64,000 nucleotides of DNA from Oryzias latipes (lineage: Eukaryota > Chordata > Actinopteri > Beloniformes > Adrianichthyidae). The stretch is from the NCBI RefSeq assembly GCF_002234675.1, contig NC_019881.2, forward strand, positions 17,610,494-17,674,493. The letters run 5' to 3'. The first letter of the stretch is position 1. Every line of letters begins with the position of its first letter. The position numbers and the translations under genes are program-made. Positions 53,294 through 64,000 of the stretch are shown in pieces. The notes beneath the pieces are model-generated. The model had not been told where the DNA came from, made no database searches, and worked only from the letters and a program-made list of their open reading frames with translations.

Positions 53294-53660
53294 CCCTTTA
53301 TAGGATTTTTGACAAATTATACCCTTAGTTTATCCAACGATCAATAAGGACATTAACGGCGATTTAGCCGCTATTTTACCCTTCGATCACATGAAGCTTA
53401 AGCTAGCCGGTAATTTTGCAGCAAAGCTGATTTAAATCAAAAGCCTAACACCTAACGTACTGAGGAAAAAACTTTACTTCACTTCCTCATACGTTGATAC
53501 ATTAATGTATACTAGTTTTGTATAGCGACAATAAAATAAGCGACTTCTGGTTTTAAGCAGCCCGCCTGAACTGACCAGAAGTGACGTCACGCTGTGTTGA
53601 TTAATTTGACGGTAGCGGAAGTTGATGAAAAAAGCGGAAGTTGATTCGAGTTTATTTTTT
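53294..53660 (-). promoter_or_regulatory. probable rad51ap1 promoter and 5' UTR
   Basis: Contains a perfect CRE palindrome TGACGTCA (53582-53589) about 290 bases before the start codon, and two copies of GCGGAAGTTGAT (53615-53626 and 53634-53645), each with an ETS-type GGAA core, 19 bp apart. No gene was found on the other side, so a bidirectional role is not shown. Confidence 0.5.
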
Positions 53661-55295
53661 TTACGTTTTAGTTTAGTTGTTTTTAATAAAATACCACTAG
53701 TAAAAATGTTTTATTTAAATTTTTTTAGTAAACCCATTGTAAATAAATTAAAGAAAGAAAAAAATGCACAACATTGTTTTTATTTTGAGTGAAAAATGTA
53801 TCGTATCTACTGTTTATGAAAGTAGATTAGTTTTCTTAATTTATGCCAGCAGTACAGATAATACATATATAAAAAATTAATAATTTATAGATGTAATTTC
53901 ACCATAAAGCACCATATTTTCTCAATTTCTTAACGATATATTTTTATACATAAAATCAATATCACACTCTTCTAACAGGAATGGTTACAAATATTCAAAA
54001 ATATTGATTGTTTTCAAATTTAAAACAATCAGTATTTGTGAATCTTTATATGTATTTATTTAAATAAAGCCCCTCACTGTTTGATCTTGTTAATGTATTT
54101 CACATTGTGTATTTGTTCTCCTGTTGTATACTCTTCAATAAAATTGAAAAAGAAAATTGCATTATTCTTTTAAGTCAACTTAAAAAAATTTGGGGAGGAT
54201 TTTACAGAATTAGTGACATTAGGTGACAAAATTAAGGCTTTAAAATCATGAGCATAATTACTAAACAAGTGTGTCATAATGAACTAACATTAAATGGAAT
54301 GTAATTCCTGTAAACACAATAAAATGATGTATATTTGCAGTATTTGAATAGGAAAAAAAATATTTTTATTTGTTATATTGATTTTTAAAATGGTTGCATA
54401 CAATTGAAATGTGTGTTGTATACTATAATTGTATTTAATTGTATTTGAGGTGTATAATTCTTTTATATTTTTTATTTCCTTAAATATTTTTGCACATTTT
54501 AAATTTTCCTTTCTTTGCTCCCTTATGCCTGATCCCCAGAGTTGTAACAATTTAATTTCTTCACAGCAGGATGTAAAAAAAGTTTATTGTATCTTATTTT
54601 TTAATATAGATGAGAATATTTTCTGGGTAGCTTTGATTACATATAATAAAAAAGACTGTTGTTGGTGCTAAACGGACAGCTGTTTGTCAAGGGGTAAAGA
54701 ATCCAACCATCCAACAGGTGGCAGTATAAACTAGATGATTCAGGACTTCTGATGTTCCAGTTCCTGGGTCTGATTGACACTAAATTGACACGTCCTCAAC
54801 TGCCCAGTCGCCCACACACATGGGAAGAAGCAATCACAGTTCTGAAGAGAGGTCAAAACGAAACCTCCCCAGATTTGACTGTGGTTCTTCGAGAGAGCAG
54901 CCACTGTATCGAGGGTTGTCATTTTCCAGCTTGTGAGTGGGTGGTTGTCCGCTGTGGTTTGTCACACAGTGGCCCTGGAGCAGATGCTCAGGGCTGTGAA
55001 AGGCCATGTTTTTAGGCCCAGAGAGGGAAGGAAGACATGCAGCCGTGGGGCCAAAAGGTCCTGTGGTTGCACATTCCTAAACTCCTCCAGCTCTGCCTAC
55101 AGCTGGGTCTAAAATACCCTCTCGTGTCATGCAAACAGTGCGGTCACAACATCATGCTTCCGTCACACATATAGATGTTTACATTGTATTTGTAACAGAG
55201 CAGCTGTAGTTGTTGTCTATTCTAAAATCCAGTGGTTTTCAACCTTGTTTTGCTAATCTAAACTCTAAATCTATAATTTTGAGTCTCTTTCTTAA
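53661..55295. other. intergenic, no gene recognised
   Basis: Very AT-rich to about 54650, then a less AT-rich stretch to 55160. An open frame at 54752-55015 (+) has no domain I recognise and no splice context. Human RAD51AP1 is next to C12ORF4 and FGF6; no match to remembered FGF6 sequence was seen. Confidence 0.4.
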
Positions 55296-55501
55296 CCATT
55301 GTGCTATCCTAGGCACTTTACCATTGGGAGTTGGGTCAACTAGACCCCACCAGACAGTGCGCTGAACCTTTTTTCTTCAATGATTTGTGATCTTCACTGG
55401 TGTCCATGGATTACATGAAATCTTTCCACCTTCATCCACCTTTGTCATGGTAGGGAGAACACGTCAATGTAAGGGTGGGGTCATTTAAGATAGCACAAGG
55501 G
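55296..55501. mobile_element. piggyBac-type MITE, copy 4
   Basis: CCATTGTGCTATCCTAGGC to AGATAGCACAAGGG with TTAA on the left (55292-55295) and TTAC on the right. Same orientation as copies 1 and 2. Confidence 0.85.
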
Positions 55502-55910
55502 TTACTCTGAAGTACCCTTTGGAGTGCCACAACAAATCTCCAGGTGCACCCCATTCCTGAATTTATGTTTAGAACTTTCTGGTAACAAATTTGCGGAAAA
55601 AAACGAATGTTTTAACAAATGTCTGAAATAAATGTTAACAGGTTTCTGTTGATCAAACTAACATGATCTTTAAAGGTGAAGTGCAGCTTTTTGGTTTTTT
55701 GAAACACTAACTTGATTATTTAATTATATAAACTCATTTATTTAATGTTACTTTATTTAAGACTTTAAGTATGAGGAAATGTAAATATTATCAATTGTAG
55801 ATAAAAATATGCTTGGCTTATAAAAAAGAGTTAAAACCAACAATCTATAAATCTAAACAATTCATAAACCAGGAAGGGAAGTACAAAAAAATGTCATGTT
55901 TGAGGTGATT

Positions 55911-56252
55911 TCTAGAATAGAATAGAATAATTTTGTTTTTTAAAGGCACTTTTCACAGAGAAAATCATAAAGTGTAGTGCAAAAAGACGGCATAAAATCA
56001 AACCCAAACACAGAGAGGTAGAAAATCCAGCATTAACAAGGCCTGCCAAAAGTCAAAATATAGTTTTAGAACAGAGTAAAACAAACAAAAAGCTCTTCTG
56101 AATAAAAATGTCTTGACCTGGGATTTCAAACACTCAATGGATTCAATCTGACGCAGCAACAATAGAAAGGAGTTCGAAAGATGAGGAACGACAGCTTGAA
56201 AGGAGGGATCTCCTCTAGTTTTAAAATGGTTTTTGGAACGCTTAAGAGATTC
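55911..56252 (-). mobile_element. LINE 3' end, reverse
   Basis: On the minus strand the frame reads TRGDPSFQAVVPHLSNS and SIECLKSQVKTFLF, the C-terminal pattern of L2/Rex-like reverse transcriptases. It is followed by a UTR and a tail of TATTC units (plus-strand gaatagaatagaata at 55914-55928). 5'-truncated. Confidence 0.65.
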
Positions 56253-57430
56253 AATTCAATTCAATTCAATTTTATTTGTATAGCCCAAAATCACAACAAC
56301 AGTCGTCTCGATGGGCTTCGAAGTAAAACATGAACTCAAAAGGATCACGAATACAAAGAGTTAAATAGGAAAATACTAAAATGAACTAACAAACTGACTA
56401 AGCTATACTGGCATCCCTGCCCTTAGACCCCCCTTCGTGATAAGGAAAAACTCCCAAAAAAAACGGATTCCGGAAAAAAAGAAGAAACCTCAGGGGTGCC
56501 CATATGAAGGAGGGATCCTCCCCGAGGACGGACAGGCGATTTACCAGAACTCTTAGAGAAGAATTAACTTATCTAAATCTACAACTACATATATAAAGTC
56601 CAGCAGACGAGCTTCATCCAGCTGTGGTTGGGGGGACAGTCAAAGGCGCGAGTCCAGCCGGAGACAGGAACCAGAGCCAGGTGTAGGAGCAGGAGCAGAG
56701 ACGAGGTACTCGGTCAGGTACAGAGCAGAGACGAGCCAGAGATGAGCCAGAGGCAGGATCCACAGCCAGGTGTAGGAGCGGGAGAAAAGGCGAGGTAGAC
56801 GGTCAGGAGCTGGAGCACGGATGAGCCAACTGGAGTCTGGAAGCACTCCCACTCCCCAGGAGGGGAGAGGAAAAGAGGGACAATACATGAATCGCACTGC
56901 ACCAAACAGAGGCAGAAGAGAGGAAGGGTAGAAGTAGAAGAGAAAAGAGGACAGAACCCCAGAGCACCATAGTTACCCCAGCTTCAACTTCTAGCAGCCT
57001 TTTAAAACAAATAGTTACTATTAAGTTTAATTTAAACAAATTAACATTAAGTTAAATAATCTCTGAATACTAACTAGTCTGACAATAAGCCTGTCCAAAG
57101 AGGAATGTTTTCAGTCTAACTTTAAATGTAGAAACTGAATCGGCCTCTCTTACATGAGCTGGGAGCTTATTCCATAAGGCAGGGGCTTGGTGGCTAAACG
57201 CTCTACCTCCAACCGTACTTTTACTAATTCTAGGAACCACAAGCAGTCCTGCGTTTTGCGAGCGAAGTGTTCTTATTGGATGGTAAGGGAGATATTTGTT
57301 GGCAGACCTCAAGGGCCGAACAGTACAGGGTTAAAAGGTCAGAGATGTACGTCGGGGTTTGACCATGCAAGGGTTCTAAAACCAGGAGTAAAATTTGAAA
57401 ATTAATTTGAAATTGCATAAGCAACCAGTG
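56253..57430 (-). mobile_element. L2-type LINE, 5'-truncated
   Basis: Minus strand 57430-57070 encodes the end of ORF2: NFQILLLVLEPLHGQTPTYISDL, then in another frame RTLRSQNAGLLVVPRISKST and FSHQAPALWNKLP..FKVRLKTFLF. The change of frame near 57300 shows the copy is defective. The rest is 3' UTR, ending in ATTGAATTGAATTGAATTG-type tail units (plus 56253-56270). It sits head-to-tail with the LINE end at 55911. Confidence 0.8.
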
Positions 57431-57497
57431 TAACGCAGAGGAGTGATGTTTGTGTTTACTGATTCTGAATAAAAGAGTTTTGGACTAGCTGAAGACA

Positions 57498-57966
57498 ATT
57501 GAATCGGTTAGTTCAAAAGGGGCCCAAGTCCACAATTTTTCAAAATAGAGATATTATATGTTCTATGGTCTTCAAGGGAAAAGCTATCTGGTTATGTGCA
57601 AAAAAGTCCCAATGCCGTTGTAATATATTGACTATGCTTGAAATTTAAAATGCATTAGGTGCATAATTCCTGGACTTGGGCCTCTCTTGCAAGGGTTTTG
57701 CTTTATCCCATAAATGGCAGCTGTAGTTATTCAATATGGCAGCGCCCCTGTTTAATTCAAGAAGGACCGAAGTCCAGAGACTTTAGTTTGCCAGTCCTCT
57801 GAAATCATAAAAGTGAGGTGCTTCAAATTATAGCCTTTGTAAGCTATGAACTAGTGCTAAATCTGGGTAAAGTATTAATCATTTGGTGTAGCCTCCCTTT
57901 AAGCCATGCAATTAAAATAATTTCCTGGAATGTGACTTGGGCCCCTTTTAAACTAACCGATTCAAT
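57498..57966. mobile_element. unclassified TIR element (MITE)
   Basis: Left end ATTGAATCGGTTAGTTCAAA and right end complement ATTGAATCGGTTAGTTTAAA extend to a 33-bp inverted repeat with one mismatch, including AAAAGGGGCCCAAGTC. Inside is another GGACTTGGGCC near 57671. 469 bp, no coding frame. I could not assign a superfamily or a clear target duplication. Confidence 0.65.
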
Positions 57967-59885
57967 AAGAAAGTTGTTAAAACAGGTAAAAAGAGAGCTA
58001 GTTTCTAGGATTTTTTTGTCTTCCTGTTTAAATGTTTATAAGCAGTGGCATCACAAAATGTACAGTCAGAGGCAGCGTGATTGTTCCTGGTAAGATCACC
58101 GGTGGTCTTCGGTTGTGTTTGTTAGTTGGAAGTGGTCAGGAGGCCTTCTACCTCCTCAACCGCTCATGTGAATGCCATCATTATGCACTGTAAAGCCTCT
58201 CAGAGTGGTACTTTATGTGAGTCTGTCAATGTCCAGTGGTGTTGCCCCTTTATGGCTGTTCCGCAGGCAGAAACTTCTATGTTGTTATTTACATTCCACG
58301 CATGTTGATGGAAAAAATAGACAGCTTCTTTACTGCTGGGATATTTTGAGACTTGCACAAGGTTGTCATGGCTGCATGAGTTGCTCTTATTTTATTTTAT
58401 TGTATTGTATTGGGGGACTTGTTCCCAGCTGTTGGTAAACATATGTATATTTGGATCCTAATGGACACAAAAGCTCTGACGAATAAGCAAGTGCTTTTTT
58501 ACAAACCCTCAAACTAAGCATGTCTTGATGAGATTTCGGATATCCGGCGGCCCTGCAGTTGTGTCAGCGTGGTGTTCTTAATGTAACCTGGAATCAGATG
58601 TCTTCAAGCACGGGGTGCAGGCGACCGCAGCGCAGCCACAGCAGCCACGGCTCCAGCCTGCAACTCGGAGTGGGCAGACACATCTGTCGGTCAGCGGCTT
58701 CCGGAGTTTGTTGGCTTTCGATTTCTTTTTCACATTTTTTTTAAAGCACATGCCCTACAGCTAATTGCAAGGGAGGGACAATCACGAAGAGATTTCCGGA
58801 AATGAAGCTTTCTGTCATAGTGCAACCTAAAAAAAACAGATTTTCTTTCATTCAACAAAGGCATTCCAGCTGGTAAAATAACATAAAATGTTCCTGAATA
58901 CAAATCGTGCAGGATACGGTACTGTAACAAGCATATGTGTGGATGGTTGTCAGGATATAAATGACATCAAAGAGACATCAACATCATTAAAAATAGTATC
59001 TAAGTATCTGTAACACGGCATTGTTTCCTGCTCTCCAGTGAGGCTCTTGGAGGGTTGGAGAAGGTCTCTCCTTAGTGCAACCTTTTAACAGTCAGGTCAC
59101 TGGCAAACGGATCCAACGACATGAAGACTGTGAGACTTATGTTTCAGCGTGCCTATGATACAGTCTTGTGACTGCTCCCTGATTTGTTGACAGATCAGCT
59201 ACTTCAGACTTCATGTTCTTCATGAAGTACTTGCAAAAGTACCTCTGCAAAGCTCCCAACAACGTTGGAGCATGCTCTCTGTGCACTTAGCACCGAGGGA
59301 TCACTTGAGCATCATGATAGTGATGCTAAAACGTCATCATCTAGGGAACTAAACCAGGTTTTCTTTACGTTCTTTTTAAAATGAAACATTTTTATTTTAA
59401 TGTGTTTAGCTGAGCATCTAACAATATATCTAATGTGCATACTTTTACATATTTTTTACTCGTTTGCATGAAAGAAAACGAAGAACACAATGAGCTGTGC
59501 TTCATCAGGTTTGACTAAAAGTAGGTTTAAGTCATTGAGCTCCTGCAGTTCCACTGGGCTGCAATGCAGAAACTTTTCATCCCTGTAACAAAAAACTGTC
59601 TGTACAGATTTTTAACACCAGGGGGCGACATTCCCACATTAAAGGGGATTGATGTTTCCCCAATGAGGAGGAAAGCTACTGCTGAACTAACATCTTTTCC
59701 ACAGAACAGGAACGCAGTCATTAATTAACCATATATTTCTGTTCATTGTGATGTTTTTTTGCAAACTTTGGGTTTTTTCCCCCTCCTTTTGTCCACTGAC
59801 AAGTCGAATTTTTAAACCTACTGACATCAGTTCCCATGGTGCTTCAGTATGACAGTACCGTACATTGGAATAGAAAACTTGATTT

Positions 59886-59919
59886 TTTATATATACATAT
59901 ATATATATATATACATACC
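59886..59919. repeat. (TA)n with TACATA interruptions
   Basis: Short TATATACATA/TATATATA microsatellite. Confidence 0.8.
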
Positions 59920-60050
59920 CTGCTCACTATCATATCATGTAGATCTGTTACTTTGAGTTAGTGTGTATTTATTGCTGAATCCTAAAGTATGAAGCCAATT
60001 GTCAAAGTCTTTTCTGTCCTGCTTGCATTGGGCTTCTTTCTTTTTCTTAA

Positions 60051-60074
60051 TCCGTCCGTCCGTCCGTCCGTCCA
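60051..60074. repeat. (CCGT)n microsatellite
   Basis: About six perfect CCGT units. Confidence 0.9.
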
Positions 60075-62084
60075 CAGAACTCGCTGAATTATCAGATCCA
60101 ATTAGGTGGATCTTTCAGACAAATTGTGCATTTTGTGGTACAATCACTACATTTGGCATTCATGGATGTATAATTCTGTATTCAGAAAAGATCGTTAGCC
60201 ACGAGAAAAATCCAAAATGGCTGCCATTTGTAAATATGGCACTACATTTGTAAAAATATACTCAATTGTTACATAAGTATTCAATATCTATTTGGCCCAG
60301 TCTCAACAATATGGGCTGTTATGCACAAAATGCAGTTTTTAAATTTTAGGGGAACCTACAGAGGACTATTAAATGTATAATATATATATATATATATTAA
60401 AAAAAACATATATGTTCTAGTGGTTTACATGTTTTTCTGAAAGCCGGGATCCTTAAAGTCCCTTTAAAAGTCTTTAAAGTGGTAAACTTTATCTTAACTT
60501 AAAAAGGTAAAAATTAAAAATAAATTCTAATCTTGTCAGTTCACTGAACCCAGATTTAAGTTTAAAACATGTTCAGTGGTTAATCTGTGTTTTATAAATC
60601 TGCTTCCTGAAGAGTCCACCCGGTTTTTTAATAAGTTTATATTTTTTTCATTGATTATTTTGTTGTTTTTTAAATTAATTGCTTTCCAGCCCGGCCCAGT
60701 CCTTTGATTGCCTCCTCCTGGGTTCAGATTTCCTCCAGCAGGGGCCATGACAAAAATAAAAGATCTGATCTTTGTTGTGCTGGCAGAATGACAGAAGCTC
60801 TGTTCAAGATGACTCACTCACTCAGCAGACTGCAATTCCTGATGGTCTCCTCTATCCATCAGCCAAATTGCCTTGATCCTTGTTTCATTGCCGCTTCCCG
60901 CCCACCGTTGCGCTTACTGATAGTTTAGCAAGGTGGACGTATCCTCATGACCGGCGGCATGGTTTTCATCCCATGGGGGTGAGAACGTGCAAAGCAGTGA
61001 GCAAATGTGCTGAAGGAATTCTTCGCATTCTTCTGCTCGGTCCTGGTGGCTTTGGTTTGGTGTTGGGTTCCTGACAGAGGGAAGAGGAGCCAGGGGACTC
61101 ATCAGCCAACTCAGCAGCTGACACTTCCTCTAATCACTATCTCTTCCTGCAGCCATAAACCAGAACATCTGACTTTTCAGCATGTTACCCACATAAACAC
61201 AGCTTTTCTCTCTACCTTTAGGCATGCCAACTTTTTCCTGGAAAGAGGAAAGTGTTACAAAGAAGAGGATCCAACATAGGAAAGCCACCACAGTGATCCC
61301 TTAAGACCAGATCACATCTCTAAAAATGTCTAAAATAATCAACAGCCTTCAAAAAAACGATAAAAAGAGATCTGTTCAATAAGCTTTTGATGTCAAATAA
61401 CAGGGTTTATGTCACAGAAACTTCTCTGTGGACCTCTAATCTAAATTCTGAATGCCTCATGCTGCCTCAGTCCTGAATCTTGCTGGGCTTGCACTCTTCA
61501 CACTAACATGCATCCAATGTAAAGGTTTGCAAAACTGTCTGATCCCAGCTTTCAGCTCTCTTGGGATGATGCCATGATTACAAAGCTTAAAGGAAGATCA
61601 ATATCAACATCTTGCAGTTTTCTGTTCCTGAAAACAAAAAAAATGTGAATAGGTTGTTGTTGCGTTAAAGGATTTACACGACAAAGTCACCCTGATTCTG
61701 TATATTTCATGCTAAAGCTAAAAAATCTAGTTAAAAACTCAGAAAACATCTGCTGTCTTCTTGATATTTAAAAAAGGATAGTAGTAAAAGCTTCCCAACA
61801 TTGAATCTTGAGAAAGTAAAAAGACCCTTGTCTCGAGAAAGACAAAATTCTGTCTTGCAAGAAAATAATCTTATAAAGAAAGTTTTTCAATAGACAATCT
61901 CAGTTTAAAAAAAGGTGTCTTTGTGGCTATTTCTCTTAAAATGAGAATTCTTGGTAAGACCATTCCTCTTACTCTATTGATGAAATGTTTTCACTTATTT
62001 CAAGAAAATCTGCCAATTGGGTAAGAATTTTTGACTTATTTCTAAGGGGTCTGTGTCATTTTATCATTCTTTTTACCATGGAGG

Positions 62085-62115
62085 GTGTGTGTGTGTGTGT
62101 GGGGGGGGGGGGGGT
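62085..62115. repeat. (GT)n followed by poly-G
   Basis: GTGTGTGTGTGTGTG followed by about 14 G residues with one T near the end. Confidence 0.9.
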
Positions 62116-62235
62116 GGCATTGTGAGGATTTTAAACAGAATATTTGTTTAATGTATTCTCCTTTTGTTTGTTTTTCTACAATTCCATTATGTTTTCATGT
62201 AAAGCACTTTGGGTAGCATGAGTTGTAAAAGGGCT

Positions 62236-62515
62236 ATGGTTCAGCAAGCTCAGTGGCCTTGTGGGAGAGTGTCCGCCCTGTGACTGGAAGGTCATGCGTT
62301 CAAATCCTAGGCCGAGTCATGCCAAAGACTCTAAAAATGGGACTCCCCGCTTGACACTCAGCGTTAAGGGGTTGGATCGGGGGCTAAACCACCAAATGGT
62401 TCTGGATCGTGGCTGTTTCTGCAGCTCACCGCTCCCCCAGGGGATGGGTCAAATGCAGAGAACAAATTTCACACACCTAGGTGTGTGACAGTTAATGGTA
62501 CTTTAACTTTATAGA
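62236..62515 (+). mobile_element. tRNA-derived SINE, forward
   Basis: A-box region AAGCTCAGTGGCCTTGTGGG, B-box-like CATGCGTTCAAATCC, then body phrases GGGGTTGGATCGGGGGCTAA and CAGGGGATGGGTCAAATGC, and the tail CACACACCTAGGTGTGTGAC with a short TTTAACTTT end. This is a widespread teleost SINE type; the copy is nearly full length. Confidence 0.8.
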
Positions 62516-62519
62516 AATA

Positions 62520-64000
62520 AATTTTGATTTGATTTAATTTGATTTGTAAAAAAATTCTCCCACAGCTACTTCAATAGTGACATCCTATCTTTTTTTACTT
62601 CAAGGTAATACAAAACGTTCCTTTTTGTCGTGTTCCACCTTTATTTGTGCTGTCGTTTGTGTTTTCCCATTAATATTTCTGACGTTCAGCATATACAATG
62701 AAGATCTATAGATGTCAAATCCCGAGGCCCTCTGTAAGATGTCTGTTTTCCATCAACCTTAGAACCGTTGAAACATTTTTAATTGATTTTCTTCTGGGAA
62801 GCAGAAGCATCAAAGCAGTTTTAAGACTTTTCTGAGCCATAAACTATTCAAACAACAGTGTAAATAAATCGAACAGGCATTTTCTGTTTCTTATCATTTC
62901 TGTCTTTTCCTTATTAAAATTAAAAAACATGTTTTTTTAATTTCACAGCAAAGAAGGAATTAAGAGGCTATAATATGTTTGAAGCAAAGTATTCTCAATC
63001 TAACCAGAATTAGTTTAAGCTTTAATTCCAGTAGTGATGTAAAATACAAACTTAACACTTGGTTGAGTGTGAATTCCCTTCTTCTTGGTTAATTTCTCAG
63101 GATTTCCTGTGGTGGCTTTCTTTTTATTGGCCTATTGGCCTAATCGGCATCATCCATATAGACCTTCAACAAGATGTTGGCAAACAGATTTTGTTGTTGT
63201 CTGGATCAATGTTAGATAATCAGACGGTGGTTCAAGACAAATCATGTGTTAGTTTTCTTCCACCATGTTCTCCATTTCTTATCCCAATTAAAGGAGGTTT
63301 TTCTGCTTGACGTTGGAAGGTTTACGAGAGACAGTGGACAATGTCAATTGTGTCTTGTCGAGGCTGGATCAGGCACACAAGCTTATTTTTGTCCTGTTGT
63401 GAAGCTGGGATGAACATTGCCTGTGATGTGGATGAAGTCCTCTGGTCCGACTCGCACAGAAACCAGATGGGGAAGTGCCACCACTGTGAACCTGGTCTTA
63501 CGGTAAAAATAAAAAAAGAAATCCTGAATACTATTTTACTCTGACTTTTGTTTTGTTTTGTTTTGTTTTTTTTTTTTTTGGGGGGGGGGGGGGGTGAGGT
63601 GTCACTATTCTTTCTAAATCATTTTGTGGCCAGTGTTTTGTTGTGTTTGCTAGGTGGTCATTACTTTTGACGACAGAGTCTTTATTTTGACCTCAGTATG
63701 AGCTTTTGACCTCGAGAGTATTTTGTATATTTAGCCTATATTATGAAAAATTTGGGTAAAATGGTTTAGTGCTTCAGAAAACGTGTTTCAGCAAATGGGA
63801 AAAACTGTAATTTAAAATATAGAATTTATGAAATAAATACTGCCCAGAAGTCTCTGAGGTGTTCCTTTAAAATACTCTATAAGCTTCACAACACAAGCAT
63901 GTCTATTTATCTTATTGTATTTTAGTCTCTGGTATTGTTATTTTCTCCAAACATGGTCATCCTTAGTTCCAAATTGAGGGCTCCATAAATCAAACTGAAG
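62520..64000. other. intergenic, no gene recognised
   Basis: AT-rich to about 63050, then a moderately GC segment to 63540 that ends in acggtaaaaat, donor-like, but no frame across it resembles a known protein. A GTTTT repeat, poly-T and poly-G run (63548-63594) follows. Confidence 0.35.
63548..63594. repeat. (GTTTT)n, poly-T, poly-G tract
   Basis: Three or four TTTTG units, then about 14 T and 14 G. Prone to length error. Confidence 0.9.

Larger units (their letters stand above)
57967..62235. other. intergenic, no gene recognised
   Basis: Mixed AT-rich and moderate-GC stretches. Open frames here are short and show no recognisable domain. The 60690-61160 segment is noticeably less AT-rich but has stops in all frames. 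Microsatellites are listed separately. Confidence 0.4.

Noticed and set aside
54752-55015. Open frame of 87 codons (+)
   Set aside because: No domain, no conserved phrase and no splice signals; likely chance in a less AT-rich patch.
56640-57039. Minus-strand frames of 63-85 codons
   Set aside because: They lie in the 3' UTR of the L2-type LINE and show no conserved domain.
58700-64000. c12orf4 or fgf6 expected by human gene order
   Set aside because: No frame matches what I recall of FGF6, and I have no recognisable C12ORF4 segment; they may lie beyond the window.

Overview
This is vertebrate nuclear DNA, almost certainly from a percomorph teleost fish. The genes have short coding exons with GT/AG introns. 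The noncoding DNA holds Tc1/mariner, PIF/Harbinger-type, hAT-type and piggyBac-type elements, tRNA-derived SINEs and L2-type LINE tails typical of ray-finned fish. Oryzias (medaka) or a relative is a guess from the repeat style only. No prokaryotic features, CRISPR array, functional tRNA or rRNA gene, or retroviral/LTR element was recognised.

Layout. 1-5040: intergenic, with a 1.3 kb degenerate TTCTG array. 5041-5883 (-): last coding exon of bcl2l13, whose upstream exons I could not find. 9559-14206: three DNA transposons placed end to end with 14 bp gaps (a PIF/Harbinger-like element with remnants of both genes, a non-autonomous relative, and a Tc1 element with two nonsense codons). 14820-15120: probable promoter of atp6v1e1, perhaps shared with bcl2l13. 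15121-20541 (+): atp6v1e1, complete, 9 exons, 226 aa. 21543-30108 (+): ada2 (cecr1), 9 coding exons, 502 aa. 30428-37566 and 39399-45444 (-): two tandem galnt8-type GalNAc-transferase paralogues, 11 exons each, 624 and 628 aa. 46570-49390: a repeat complex with a three-level nested transposon insertion followed by a diverged inverted repeat carrying six tRNA-like modules. 50653-53293 (-): rad51ap1, 9 exons, about 307 aa. 53700-64000: no gene recognised; piggyBac-type MITE, LINE tails, an unclassified TIR element, a SINE and microsatellites.

The genes do not form one pathway. bcl2l13 encodes a mitochondrial BCL2-family/mitophagy protein, atp6v1e1 a V-ATPase stalk subunit, ada2 a secreted adenosine deaminase, the galnt8 pair Golgi mucin-type O-glycosylation enzymes, and rad51ap1 a RAD51 cofactor. 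The order joins genes that in human lie on 22q11.1 (BCL2L13, ATP6V1E1, ADA2) and 12p13.3 (GALNT8, RAD51AP1); the join is at about 30.1-30.4 kb, where ada2 and galnt8 converge tail to tail.

The least familiar structure is the inverted array of tRNA-like A/B-box modules at about 47.99-49.39 kb. Other points of interest are the uneven similarity of the two galnt8 copies, a Gly in place of an active-site-adjacent Asp in ada2, a microsatellite that forms the polypyrimidine tract of an ada2 exon, and MiT/TFE-type sites around atp6v1e1 exon 1. Exon limits were assigned by eye from reading frame, splice consensus and remembered family sequences; no search was run.
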